Below the pieces are notes generated by a model that was not told the origin of the DNA, made no database searches, and saw only the letters and a list, made by a program, of their open reading frames with translations. Below are positions 1 to 9,154 of a stretch of DNA of 37,760 nucleotides, piece after piece; positions within the stretch are counted from its first letter, which is position 1; each line of letters begins with the position of its first letter. This stretch comes from a virus. Location of the stretch: positions 1 through 37,760 of the IMG/VR virus record IMGVR_UViG_3300027806_000082; one strand, 5' to 3'. The position numbers were made by a program, and so were the translations under genes.

Positions 1-117
1 ATTGTATATAATAAACTTGTTCATATGCCAACAGATAATAGATATAAATATATAGACCTAGATGATGATTTAGAAAACTTTTTAAAAGAGAACTATTATG
101 AATATCAAAAAGTATGA
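1..117 (+). CDS. 3' end of an unknown gene, cut by the window edge
   Basis: Frame 1 is open from the first base to a TGA at 115-117, giving the last 38 residues of a protein that begins outside the window. The visible part is acidic and aromatic (a YIDLDDDLENFL stretch, then ENYYEYQKV). The next gene starts at 98 inside this reading frame, a 20-nt overlap in another frame. This compact arrangement is typical of phage operons and supports the frame being real. I do not recognise the family and cannot give a function. Confidence 0.5.
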   Translation: MVYNKLVHMPTDNRYKYIDLDDDLENFLKENYYEYQKV

Positions 118-892
118 TCAGCTGTCAGATAATGAAAAGCGTCATTTAATTGAAAAATTATACGAACAAGATAAAAAAAGTTTTAAAGATATCGCAGATA
201 TGGTTGGTACTTATTCAAATAAAGTAAGAAGAGATGCTATAAAATTTAAAATCAATATTAGAGATAAAAGTTCAGCACAAAAAAATGCACTAAATAGCGG
301 CAAACATTGTCATCCAACTAAGGGTAAAATCAGAGATGATACAACTAAAACAAAAATTGGTTTAGGAGTTCTTCAGGCTTGGGAACGTTTATCAGATAAT
401 GAACTCACACAGAGAAAATTAATTGCTAAAAATAATTGGGAGAATCTATCTGATGATCAAAAGAAAAATATGCATAATAAAGCCACTAATGCAGTCAGAC
501 ATAGCAGTAAAGTGGGATCTAAATTAGAGAAATTTCTATTACATAATCTATTAGCTGATGGGTATACTGTAAACTTTCATCAGGAGCAAATTTTATCAAA
601 TACAAAGTTGCAAATCGACCTTTTTATACCTAGTATAAATTTAGCTATCGAAGTAGATGGACCTTCTCATTTTTTGCCTGTATGGGGTGAAGATGCGTTA
701 AAACGTAATCAGTCTTATGATCAAAAAAAAGAAGGACTATTAATAGGAAAAGGTTTAAAATTAATTAGAATAAAACAAACAAAAGACTTTTCTAAAAGTA
801 GATCACAGATCATTTATTCTAAATTAAAAGAACATATCGAAAATATTAAAAATAATAAACTTACAAATAATATTCTAACAATAGAGGATTAA
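98..892 (+). CDS. HTH plus PD-(D/E)XK endonuclease (DUF559/Vsr-like), possible homing endonuclease
   Basis: The 264-aa protein has two recognisable parts. Residues about 10-52 look like a helix-turn-helix of the kind that scans for binding sites (SFKDIADMVG, then NKVRRDAIKF). Residues about 140-250 match the PD-(D/E)XK nuclease fold: E144 in a helix, D174 in QIDLFIP, then AIEVDGPSHF with E185, D187 and H191, a W-containing stretch, K210/K211 and an IRIKQ strand. The EVDGPSH signature is typical of DUF559, RAP and Vsr-like nucleases. The middle (about 90-135) is basic with two LSD-type segments and may contact DNA. Phage proteins of this layout are often free-standing homing endonucleases. Its tight link to an annealing protein also allows a recombination role. 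A GAGA ribosome-binding site precedes the ATG, and the gene overlaps the upstream one. Fold call is fairly sure; role is inference. Confidence 0.6.
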   Translation: MNIKKYDQLSDNEKRHLIEKLYEQDKKSFKDIADMVGTYSNKVRRDAIKFKINIRDKSSAQKNALNSGKHCHPTKGKIRDDTTKTKIGLGVLQAWERLSDNELTQRKLIAKNNWENLSDDQKKNMHNKATNAVRHSSKVGSKLEKFLLHNLLADGYTVNFHQEQILSNTKLQIDLFIPSINLAIEVDGPSHFLPVWGEDALKRNQSYDQKKEGLLIGKGLKLIRIKQTKDFSKSRSQIIYSKLKEHIENIKNNKLTNNILTIED

Positions 893-894
893 AA

Positions 895-1614
895 ATGGCT
901 AAAAACAATAAAGTATCTACAGATGACAGTAGCAGCAAAACTGCCAAGTTTGACACCAATAGTCTGGAATGGAATGACTATGTTTTAGGTCTATTATCAG
1001 AAGATGAAAAAATTGATGGTAATCCAACTACGGATGGACTAAGGAGAATATTTGAAATAGCTCTTAATTGTATAGTTGTGGAATCTATTAGTCAGGTTGT
1101 GCAGAGTCCTGAGCCAAATAATGAAAAAAGAGCCACTGTAGTGCATACTATAGGCTATGTTTTAAATTCTGAAGGGTCAGACAAGGTAAATTTAAACCTG
1201 AAGAAAATAGTAAGCGGAGCTGCTGATGTATATTATGGCAATTGTGATAAAATATACAGAAATCATCCTGTAGCAGTAGCCGAAACAAGAGCAGAAGGTA
1301 GAGCATTAAGACGAGGACTAAAATTAAGAAAAGTAGTAGCGGCTGAAGAATTAGCCAAAAATATTGAAGATGATCCAACTAGTGATAATGTGGACAAAAT
1401 TAGTGATCAGCAAATTAATTTTATTGATGTATTAGCTAAACGTAGTAATATTAATATTAATGAATTAATGCTTGGTTTATCTATAGATCCAACTAATATA
1501 AAAAATATAAGTCATGATACTGGAGTTAGTATCATAAGAGAATTGTCTAAATATCAACAAAATATTGGTGATATTCCACCAAAATTAGTTGGTTATGATG
1601 CTTCATGGAGATAA
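895..1614 (+). CDS. Probable single-strand DNA annealing protein (Rad52/Sak-like)
   Basis: The protein is 239 aa. The core (residues about 20-155) has the pattern of phage annealing proteins: GNPTTDGLRRIFE, a hydrophobic strand region with RATVVHTIGYVL, GAADVYYGNCD, then HPVAVAETRAEGRALRRGLK, a basic helix that closes the DNA-binding domain in Rad52-like phage proteins as I recall them. A charged linker (about 155-175) leads to a small C-terminal domain, ISDQQINFIDVLAKR, that recurs in this type of protein. It would anneal complementary single strands during phage recombination and replication. The start ATG follows an AGAGGAT ribosome-binding site inside the end of the nuclease gene, two bases after its stop, so the two are probably translated together. 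The family is judged from memory of motifs only. A non-Rad52 annealing family or an unrelated DNA-binding protein remains possible. Confidence 0.45.
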   Translation: MAKNNKVSTDDSSSKTAKFDTNSLEWNDYVLGLLSEDEKIDGNPTTDGLRRIFEIALNCIVVESISQVVQSPEPNNEKRATVVHTIGYVLNSEGSDKVNLNLKKIVSGAADVYYGNCDKIYRNHPVAVAETRAEGRALRRGLKLRKVVAAEELAKNIEDDPTSDNVDKISDQQINFIDVLAKRSNININELMLGLSIDPTNIKNISHDTGVSIIRELSKYQQNIGDIPPKLVGYDASWR

Positions 1615-1616
1615 AT

Positions 1617-1940
1617 ATGAAAGTCAAATATAAGGTTGGAGATAAATTAGAGTTTGAACTTGAAGGTGCTGGTCAAAAAGAAATATTTAAAGAATTAGCT
1701 CTAATTCAAGAAATTTTTGCTGAGGAAAAGTGTGGTCTTTGTAATAAGACCAATCTGCGTTTTGTTGTGCGTAATGTTGATGGTAATGATTATTATGAAT
1801 TACGCTGTTCCGATTGTGGAGCCGTATTAGCTTTTGGACAACATAAAAAAGGTGGAACTCTATTCCCTAAACGAAAAGATGATGAAGGTAATTATTTATC
1901 CAATAAAGGTTGGCATAAGTGGACTAAAGATAGTAAATAA
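1617..1940 (+). CDS. Small zinc-ribbon protein
   Basis: The protein is 107 aa from the ATG at 1617. An ATG at 1605 is also in frame, but GGAG at 1607-1610 lies six bases before 1617 and could not serve the earlier start, so 1617 is preferred. It begins just after the stop of the annealing-protein gene (1612-1614). It carries CGLC and CSDC pairs separated by about 27 residues, a classic four-Cys zinc ribbon, followed by a conserved-looking AFGQHKKGGTLFPKR segment and a WHKW end. This suggests a nucleic-acid-binding or protein-docking accessory factor. It is the last plus-strand gene and converges on the structural operon. The 26 bases between the two stop codons are AT-only apart from one C and show no hairpin. 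The function is unknown; a partner of the annealing protein is inferred from position only. Confidence 0.65.
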   Translation: MKVKYKVGDKLEFELEGAGQKEIFKELALIQEIFAEEKCGLCNKTNLRFVVRNVDGNDYYELRCSDCGAVLAFGQHKKGGTLFPKRKDDEGNYLSNKGWHKWTKDSK

Positions 1941-1966
1941 TTAATTTAAAAATATAATTATTATTC

Positions 1967-2668
1967 TTATGGACAACATCCACAATTAGGAACTAATTGT
2001 GCATTAACATACCATATTGCTGGCGTGTCACACGCACAAGCATTTGGCCAATATGGTAAAGATTGAATAGACTGGATAATTTCTGGTGGAAATCCAAATG
2101 TATTAATATTTGATGAAGTAATCATAATAGGATTAAATGGACCAATTCTACATGGAAAATTGAATACAGTAGATTGCCACTTAGATGAACAATTAGTAGC
2201 TGGTAAATCTGAATTACATGTTATCTGCCAATTTAAATTTTCATTAATGCATCCTGGTACTTGTCCATTATATATCCATTTATAATTAGATATCTTAGTC
2301 CAAGTAATGGGGATAGATTTCCAAATCTTTTGGCCATTACATATGATATCGAAAAATATGTTTCCAATACCATTCCATTCACAACAACTACAATCTGTCG
2401 TATCTATAGTACAATCTGTAGTATTAAGTTCTGAAAAAATTGGTATTGTTTTGCGTTCTGCTATTAATCCTACAGGCTCAAGAGTTAAACAGGTAACTAC
2501 TGGCATACATTGATCAATTCCAATCCACTGTAAACCAGAATTTTTAGCATGTCCTACAACTTGGTTTCGTTCTTGATCCCACCCTGGTACTAATTCTATA
2601 GGTTGGTTAAAATATCTATAATTCGGAAATATTTGTGGAAAAATTCCAGATGGACATGGTGTACTCAT
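1967..2668 (-). CDS. Cys-rich tail-tip-cluster protein (long paralogue)
   Basis: The protein is 233 aa with 17 cysteines (7%) and many Trp, Pro and Asn, no signal peptide and no membrane segment. The N-terminal part (residues about 4-95: PNYRYFNQPIELVPGWD, HAKNSGLQW, CMPVVTC, LIAERKTIPI) is clearly paralogous to the gene just upstream (2692-3027). The C-terminal ~135 residues (CCEWNGIGNIFFDIIC ... ending CGCCP) are absent from that paralogue. It is the last gene of the structural operon, directly after the giant tip protein, so a surface-exposed virion part such as a small tail-tip or adhesin subunit is likely. The cysteines may form metal sites or disulfides after lysis. No strong ribosome-binding site is seen, so translation may depend on the upstream gene. 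I do not recognise the family. Confidence 0.6.
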   Translation of the reverse strand: MSTPCPSGIFPQIFPNYRYFNQPIELVPGWDQERNQVVGHAKNSGLQWIGIDQCMPVVTCLTLEPVGLIAERKTIPIFSELNTTDCTIDTTDCSCCEWNGIGNIFFDIICNGQKIWKSIPITWTKISNYKWIYNGQVPGCINENLNWQITCNSDLPATNCSSKWQSTVFNFPCRIGPFNPIMITSSNINTFGFPPEIIQSIQSLPYWPNACACDTPAIWYVNAQLVPNCGCCP

Positions 2669-2691
2669 ATTTTTTATTATAATTAACTAGG

Positions 2692-3027
2692 TTATGGGCT
2701 TGGTGATGGACTTGGTGATGGACTTGGTAAGCATTCTGTTACATTAATATTGCAACTTATTTCATCAAAGTCTGTAATAATACTTATATTCCTACGTTCT
2801 GCAATCAATTTTCCGCTTAATACATCTAGTTTAATACATGTAACCACTGGTAGGCATACTACTTCTACCCACACTAAGCCAGAATCTTTTGCATGAACTA
2901 AAACTTGATCTTTTAATGGATCCCATCCTGGTATTAATTCTATAGATTGATTAAAATATCTATAATTTGGTGATGTTTGTGGAAATATATTAGACGGACA
3001 TGGACTTGAGCTTGGTGTTGTACTCAT
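2692..3027 (-). CDS. Short paralogue of the Cys-rich protein, ending in a Ser-Pro repeat
   Basis: The protein is 111 aa. Residues about 8-97 align with the first ~95 residues of the downstream 233-aa protein (shared PNYRYFNQ, IEL.PGWD, HAK.SGL.W, PVVTC, LIAER). Instead of the second domain it ends with ECL followed by five Pro-Ser/Ser-Pro units and a stop. The nucleotide sequence around the PNYRYFNQ region is also very similar between the two (compare 2590-2640 with 2929-2980), so the duplication looks recent. The start codon overlaps the TGA of the 2038-aa gene (ATGA), with AGGAG about ten bases upstream. The product is probably a virion tip component. The repeat tail could be a flexible spacer. 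An alternative reading is a decaying duplicate whose C-terminal domain was replaced by slippage. Confidence 0.6.
   Translation of the reverse strand: MSTTPSSSPCPSNIFPQTSPNYRYFNQSIELIPGWDPLKDQVLVHAKDSGLVWVEVVCLPVVTCIKLDVLSGKLIAERRNISIITDFDEISCNINVTECLPSPSPSPSPSP
2699..2728. repeat. 12-bp tandem repeat encoding a Ser-Pro tail
   Basis: The unit CTTGGTGATGGA is present about 2.5 times in perfect tandem. On the minus strand it encodes alternating Ser and Pro at the extreme C-terminus of the 111-aa protein. Related GGTGATGG-type segments occur in other tail genes (near 7075, 9080, 11940 and 24950). The array is short and could change length by slippage. Confidence 0.85.
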
Positions 3028-6000
3028 GATTTCAGCGCTCCTGGAGGATCTCCTGTACCTATAATAATATAATTATAATTTGCATTATTTGCATTAACGC
3101 CAGTATATACTCTTTGTATTGTGACATGGTCTCCTGCCATAGCTCCATAACCCATAGGATTACTGACTTTCGTTAGTAGATTAGGTATAGGATCTCTTGA
3201 TTTGCCATCACAGGTAGCATACAGAGCGCTTATTGCTATAACAGCAGATGTTTGGGTAGGAGAGAATTTAGCTATTGCTTGACCAGTAATTATAACTGGA
3301 GCTTCTTGTGCATATATGATCTTATATTTGCAATTTTTTACCTCTGGATCTAAAGTTTCATCCCATATACCAGTTATTATACCTGATTGATAGGTCATCC
3401 ATTGTTGATTGTCTGTCATATCAATGATAGGTTTTTCAATAGCCATATCAAGATACTCATCCTCAAAACGTAAACCTAGCATAAAATCATCTTCTTTTTT
3501 AATTTCTCTATCAGTCCTTGGTACCCCGCCAGGAAAACCAAATAAGCCGGGCTTGCTAGCATCATTAACCCTTTGTATAACTCTAGCTACAGTTCCACCA
3601 TTGTCTACACTATATTCTGGATCGCCATTCTCATCTAAATTTTTAAAATAAACAGTAACTGATGAACCTTGGATGAATAATCCTTTTTCCATCCATTCGT
3701 CTCTATTAAATACTTTTGTTTTTTCTAGATTACTTAAACTTCTACTAGTATCCCACATAAATCCTTCATACCATTCAACTTTCATATAGGGATTAGGAGG
3801 ACCATCAATGTTAATATACATAGGTACAGTAGTATCAGATCTATTTAATTCATCAGCCGCACCATAATCTAGAAAAGTTATTTTACCTTCTGGTGCAAAC
3901 TTAACGGTTTCTGTGATTTTATAAACTAAATTAGTTGTACTAGATAAATATGTATCTAGCATGGCTGTAAATTCACATCCGTCAATATTCTCGTAAGTAC
4001 TATCAGTAGCTCCAACTACTAAATCTCCACCTATTGGTGGTAGACCGCTACCAAAAAATATTGGATATCTTACTATTAAATCGCCTTTTGGTAATTCAGA
4101 CGTTTCTCTAGCTACTGGAACAATACCATCACTATATCCTAATCCTTTAGTTGGTAATTTGGTACCTAAATAATATTTATCATTATTTAAACCAAATGAA
4201 GGAGTCTTAGTACAAATTTTACCTTTAACATATTGCGCAAAATGTTCTAGTGTGAACATCTCGTAAGTGGTTACATCTTCATCTTCCTCATTAGGTAGAA
4301 TTCTTTGTAGTGCAAACCCTACGAATGGTGGTACGTATATAGTTCCACTTAATGATTCTAATGGAATACCATTATAGTGTTCATCGAGAATATCCGAACC
4401 TAATGCTGGACCAAATGCTGTTAAATTAGGTCCCAAACTACCATTATTGGGTACTGGGGCGTACTGCGATCTACTTACATATGGATCTCTAATTACAATA
4501 GTTGCTCCACTAAAATTATCTTGTTCTGTAATTAAATTACCTTTTCTATCTAAGGGTCTGGACCACTGATCCACCAATACGCCAGATACTGTAATATCGG
4601 TTATATTCTTATCTTGCATCAAAGCAAATTTAACTACTTTATCTTCTTTTTTTAATGATTGCCATATATGATATTTTTTAGTTCTTTCATCAAAAATGGT
4701 TAAAACTTTATCTCCAGATTTTAATTTAATGAATGGATTTTGTTCTTCAGGAGTATCTCTAAATGGATCAAATACTCTCACTGAAAGTCGGTTGTAGTCA
4801 GAGTCTAGATATATTGGTGTCTGTCCATTTGGACTATCTCCATAACAGATTATCCCAGTAATTGCTGCATTACCATCTGGATTATCTATTTTATATTGTT
4901 CTGATGACGGTGGAGGAGAACCACTTGGTAAATATAAATCTTCTGACAAAAAACCTTCTAGAAATCTAGCATAGCTCTCTATAAATAGTATATCATATTT
5001 ACTCATATCAGAACATGAATTATTCATTTTGCAATGTGGCTTTAGGCCAAGAGAGCATTCGGATGCAGCGCTTAATGAATATTTATAGTTTGATGATCCA
5101 ATAATTTTGATTTGTAATGAAGAGCAATCTGATGTAATATCAAAAGTGGAACAACCAGTGGTCTCTGTGCCTCCCCATTTTTCGTTATATGGGAAAATAT
5201 TCTGAAATTGATCATCTCCTATAAAACCAGTATCTACTAATAACTCATCATTACATAAAATTTGAAATCTAAGAGGATCTACAATACCATTTTGAGCGCT
5301 AGATATAATTTCGTAATTAAATTTAATACTATAATCACCCGGAATTATAATTGTATGATCATTTGTAATACCAGGAAAATCACCCCGACCTTCAGCATCG
5401 GCTGGATCAATCTCTGTTAAATTACCAGACGATGGAGGTATATATACAGCATAACCAGTGGATGCTTCGTTTTTCCATTGTTGCTCATCCTCAAATCTAC
5501 CAAATGAAGGACCAAATTTACCAGCATTGTCTAATAGTTGTATTAGCCATTTTGATGGTTCTTCTTTAATAAGGTCGATGGTAAACGTCTCGTTAGGCGA
5601 ATTGCCTTCTGAATCTATTGGATTACCATCACAATCTATTCTTATACCAAAAGTATGATGGTTATAATATTTATCACCATATCCAGCATGTGCCCCCCAT
5701 GTTTCAACACCATAATAATCTTCTGGCTTTTCAGTTTGATCATCTACTATATTACAAATATTAATATTTCTAAATCTAATAATATTAGTAACTGGTGTTG
5801 GTGTGCTATCTTGAACAGAGTTAAGCACAATATATCTATTGTCATCATAATAAACATAAATATTAGTACATGCATCTATAGTTTGTCCTAAGAAATCATA
5901 TACAAAGATTTCTGTTTGATCCATATTAAGCTTAATATTCTCGCCATTTGGCCCAGAGATATGATATTTTTCATAAAAATTAATATCATCAGCTTTAGGA

Positions 6001-9000
6001 TTAATTAATTCAGCTTTGGCCTTACCATTAGGATTTAATTTTTCTTTTAATCTAGCAACTATAATTTTATTTGGTGATGGACAAGTCCAAACTCCACGCT
6101 CTCTGTCAAATCTTAAATCAATAGGTCCAACCGGCCATGATCTTGGATTTGATAGCCAGCCTGTTTGAAATTTGTCTGTTAGTTGATCTTTTCTAAACTG
6201 GCCTAGCTCGGTATTAATTGCGGCATCAGCGCTGTTAGGAATTGGTTTACCGGTTGTATCATAACCCCAACCCTGTAATACTAAAGGTCCTCTTAAAGCA
6301 GGAATTCTGAAGTTATTGATTTGTTGTCTAATAGCCTCATCTGTATCATATATATTTATACTACCAGGTATAGCATCATATGTATTTGTATGTGTAATTT
6401 GATATTCAGCATAAGTATCGCCAAATACTATAGAAGACATCACAAAACCTTTTTGTGTATTATTTTTGCGAGCATCCCATGGCTCATAACCTTGAGATGT
6501 ATCCTCTGCAAATAGCATAGCTCTAGTAGTATATGGATTTAAATATCTTTGATTAATTGGTAATAAATAACAATTTGATCCTTGTGACGATGATGTTTTA
6601 AACTTAAATGGAGGTATTTCATCTCTTGTTTTTGATGCTATAGGATAGCCAGATTTGTCATAATTAGTAAAATCATCAATATCTGTTTTACTATCCCATT
6701 CAATAAATTTACCATTAAAATTACATCTCATAGCAAATCTAGGTAATCTAGCTTTATTTTTCCAACTACTATTACTAGTAAATTTATTTATTGAACTTTT
6801 ATTAAATTCTTTATTATCTTTAGGATTATCTCCTACTCCTCTTAATGAGACAGGAGAATAAAATCCATCCATACTCATACCAGCTAATTGAAAATAAGTA
6901 TTTTGTAAATACTCTATAGAGTACGCTTCGGTACTTTCCGCAAAAATATATCTTCGACGATCTTCACTACCATCAAAATTTGGTGGAACGCTACCATTAA
7001 TACCATAATTAGGCACACCGCTAGGGTCGCATGATGCGTCTGGAGGAAAAGACGTTTCTGGACTAGGATAAATTGATGGACTTGGTAATGGTGTTAATTG
7101 TGACTCTGGTATTAAATAATATCCAGAAAATATTAATCTATTGGGTGTGGAATGTTTATGTTTAGTTAATGGGGTAAAATAATATTGCTTTTCTATAAGT
7201 TTTTTATTATAGTCTTTTTTAATAGTTTGTACTTTATTTTGCTCATTTCTTAAATAACTATTAATGTATTGACTATTTTTGATATTGTCTTGCCAATTGT
7301 CTAATAAATATTTTTCTGTTTTACCAAGTCTAGGAGAATAAGTAGAAAAATTATATGTGGTTGTAAAACCACCGCTACCAAAGTCTACATTAATATCTGT
7401 TAAAAGTGTTGGTCCGCTACCTTTTGTGGGATCATATCCGACATCCACAGATTTTCCAAGTTTATGACATGGTAATCCCGCTGCTGTAACTCTACCCTTT
7501 TCTAATTTTTGTAATCCTTTTGGTGCTAATTTAGCTAAATTTTTACCAAAACTATCCATAGCACAATATGGATAAGTACCTGGGAATGAGGTGTCGTTAG
7601 CTTTAATAAAATTCCAAGGAGCTATATTTTCTTGTATAATTAATTCGGCACCACCGCCTTCTTCAGTAGTTGGATCTCCCGCATAATAATATGGACCATA
7701 TCTATATACATTGCTTTTAAGAGGTATTACTACTCCTTGTGGTATAAGGCATGGAGGTTCAGTTTTAGCTAAATTTAATTGAGAAGAATTGCCTCTAGCT
7801 CCATCTAAAACAATATTATTATTATTTTTAAAATAATTATAATAATTTACTATGCTTTGTTTTGGATTTCCATCTATTTCAGGATGGTTATTGCGATTAG
7901 TCATATTTAATAAATAAGAAAATAAAACTACACCACCAATAACATTACTATCAATTGATGTTAGTGGTACTTTTTCAGATAGCGTGATCTTAATCCAAGT
8001 GCCTTCACTATTAACATAAAATCTGTTTTCGATATTACTTTTTAAATATAAATAATTATTATCTATATAATAATTACTAATATCTAATTTAGTTAAATCT
8101 ATATTCCAGTCTACACAACGCTCAGTATTATTACCAGCATCATAAGTAGTAAATTTTTTATATAAATAGTGAGTTGTTAATTCAGGACATGATGCGTCAC
8201 TACCACCACTAATTTTACCAACTTTAACAAATGATTCTATTTTACCATCATTATTTTGCACCCAATTAATATTGGTTAATCCTAATATATCTGATGTTCC
8301 CTTTTTTGGAAAACCACCATCAGCAATTTCATCACTGGTATAAAATCCTTGAGATGCTCCGTTACCTTCTATATAAAATGCTTTAGGGTCGTTAATATTA
8401 AATTGTGGATTATCTCCTTGCTCATTTTTAATACAGATACCTGGAAAAGTTGAATTCGGATCACTACCTTTAGGATCCGCTATTTTGACTAAAAATTCAC
8501 GACCATAATAAGTATCATGAATATTTTTAATCCACTCATAACATACTCTTAATTTTTCTATTCTTTGATTTAGTTTAACAGCATCGCATTCAGTAATGGT
8601 TACATTTGTTAATTTGGGTTCAGCATCATCTCCACCAAATATAGTTTTCAAAACGCTATAAATAGATTGAGTATCTGCATATCTATTAAACGATACCCAC
8701 ATTTTTGCTGCTTCTTGCTTAAATTTAGCCATATCTATATTTATAGCCGCGTCTCTCATACATTCTATAGAGAATGGTGCCGGATTTTGACTTAAAACGC
8801 CATCAGAAGCTGTTATATAATAACTACCAAATAATATCCATGACTCAAAAGAACCTGTACTCAATAATTCAGCTTCAGATAATGTAAATTCTGTTAGATT
8901 CTTTAAAATATTTGACTTTTTAAGTATAGAGCACGAGAACTGAGGTATTGTGAATCCTTTTTGGATAAAATCCTTGTCTACTGTTGAAGTGTAAAATAAT

Positions 9001-9140
9001 TTATCTAATTGTCCTGGAGCTATAGCTCCTGGCGATTCTTCATAACCAAAAAACATTCTTATACGACCACATTCTGGTGAAGGTGATGGTATTGGATTAC
9101 AAGACGGTAACGGTAATGGATCGCAATTACAATCTGACAT
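3024..9140 (-). CDS. Giant tail-tip / baseplate-type structural protein
   Basis: The protein is 2038 aa from the ATG at 9140, chosen because an AGGA ribosome-binding site lies just upstream. An in-frame ATG at 9173 would add 11 residues inside the previous gene. The N-terminus (MSDCNCDPLPLPSCNP...) has four Cys in a Pro-Ser-rich arm. More Pro-Ser hinges occur near residues 677-694 and 1403-1413, splitting the protein into at least three blocks. The first ~250 residues (for example CYEWIKNIHDTYYGREFLVKI) look like a hub-associated part. Around residues 1250-1350 a β-sandwich-like stretch (IIIPGDYSIKFNYEI) resembles carbohydrate-binding modules in texture. No enzyme motif was found. Position after the tape measure and distal-tail genes fits a central tip protein, analogous in place to lambda gpJ or Tal proteins. 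Exact homology is not recognised. Confidence 0.7.
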   Translation of the reverse strand: MSDCNCDPLPLPSCNPIPSPSPECGRIRMFFGYEESPGAIAPGQLDKLFYTSTVDKDFIQKGFTIPQFSCSILKKSNILKNLTEFTLSEAELLSTGSFESWILFGSYYITASDGVLSQNPAPFSIECMRDAAINIDMAKFKQEAAKMWVSFNRYADTQSIYSVLKTIFGGDDAEPKLTNVTITECDAVKLNQRIEKLRVCYEWIKNIHDTYYGREFLVKIADPKGSDPNSTFPGICIKNEQGDNPQFNINDPKAFYIEGNGASQGFYTSDEIADGGFPKKGTSDILGLTNINWVQNNDGKIESFVKVGKISGGSDASCPELTTHYLYKKFTTYDAGNNTERCVDWNIDLTKLDISNYYIDNNYLYLKSNIENRFYVNSEGTWIKITLSEKVPLTSIDSNVIGGVVLFSYLLNMTNRNNHPEIDGNPKQSIVNYYNYFKNNNNIVLDGARGNSSQLNLAKTEPPCLIPQGVVIPLKSNVYRYGPYYYAGDPTTEEGGGAELIIQENIAPWNFIKANDTSFPGTYPYCAMDSFGKNLAKLAPKGLQKLEKGRVTAAGLPCHKLGKSVDVGYDPTKGSGPTLLTDINVDFGSGGFTTTYNFSTYSPRLGKTEKYLLDNWQDNIKNSQYINSYLRNEQNKVQTIKKDYNKKLIEKQYYFTPLTKHKHSTPNRLIFSGYYLIPESQLTPLPSPSIYPSPETSFPPDASCDPSGVPNYGINGSVPPNFDGSEDRRRYIFAESTEAYSIEYLQNTYFQLAGMSMDGFYSPVSLRGVGDNPKDNKEFNKSSINKFTSNSSWKNKARLPRFAMRCNFNGKFIEWDSKTDIDDFTNYDKSGYPIASKTRDEIPPFKFKTSSSQGSNCYLLPINQRYLNPYTTRAMLFAEDTSQGYEPWDARKNNTQKGFVMSSIVFGDTYAEYQITHTNTYDAIPGSINIYDTDEAIRQQINNFRIPALRGPLVLQGWGYDTTGKPIPNSADAAINTELGQFRKDQLTDKFQTGWLSNPRSWPVGPIDLRFDRERGVWTCPSPNKIIVARLKEKLNPNGKAKAELINPKADDINFYEKYHISGPNGENIKLNMDQTEIFVYDFLGQTIDACTNIYVYYDDNRYIVLNSVQDSTPTPVTNIIRFRNINICNIVDDQTEKPEDYYGVETWGAHAGYGDKYYNHHTFGIRIDCDGNPIDSEGNSPNETFTIDLIKEEPSKWLIQLLDNAGKFGPSFGRFEDEQQWKNEASTGYAVYIPPSSGNLTEIDPADAEGRGDFPGITNDHTIIIPGDYSIKFNYEIISSAQNGIVDPLRFQILCNDELLVDTGFIGDDQFQNIFPYNEKWGGTETTGCSTFDITSDCSSLQIKIIGSSNYKYSLSAASECSLGLKPHCKMNNSCSDMSKYDILFIESYARFLEGFLSEDLYLPSGSPPPSSEQYKIDNPDGNAAITGIICYGDSPNGQTPIYLDSDYNRLSVRVFDPFRDTPEEQNPFIKLKSGDKVLTIFDERTKKYHIWQSLKKEDKVVKFALMQDKNITDITVSGVLVDQWSRPLDRKGNLITEQDNFSGATIVIRDPYVSRSQYAPVPNNGSLGPNLTAFGPALGSDILDEHYNGIPLESLSGTIYVPPFVGFALQRILPNEEDEDVTTYEMFTLEHFAQYVKGKICTKTPSFGLNNDKYYLGTKLPTKGLGYSDGIVPVARETSELPKGDLIVRYPIFFGSGLPPIGGDLVVGATDSTYENIDGCEFTAMLDTYLSSTTNLVYKITETVKFAPEGKITFLDYGAADELNRSDTTVPMYINIDGPPNPYMKVEWYEGFMWDTSRSLSNLEKTKVFNRDEWMEKGLFIQGSSVTVYFKNLDENGDPEYSVDNGGTVARVIQRVNDASKPGLFGFPGGVPRTDREIKKEDDFMLGLRFEDEYLDMAIEKPIIDMTDNQQWMTYQSGIITGIWDETLDPEVKNCKYKIIYAQEAPVIITGQAIAKFSPTQTSAVIAISALYATCDGKSRDPIPNLLTKVSNPMGYGAMAGDHVTIQRVYTGVNANNANYNYIIIGTGDPPGALKS

Positions 9141-9154
9141 AATAATTTCCTGCT

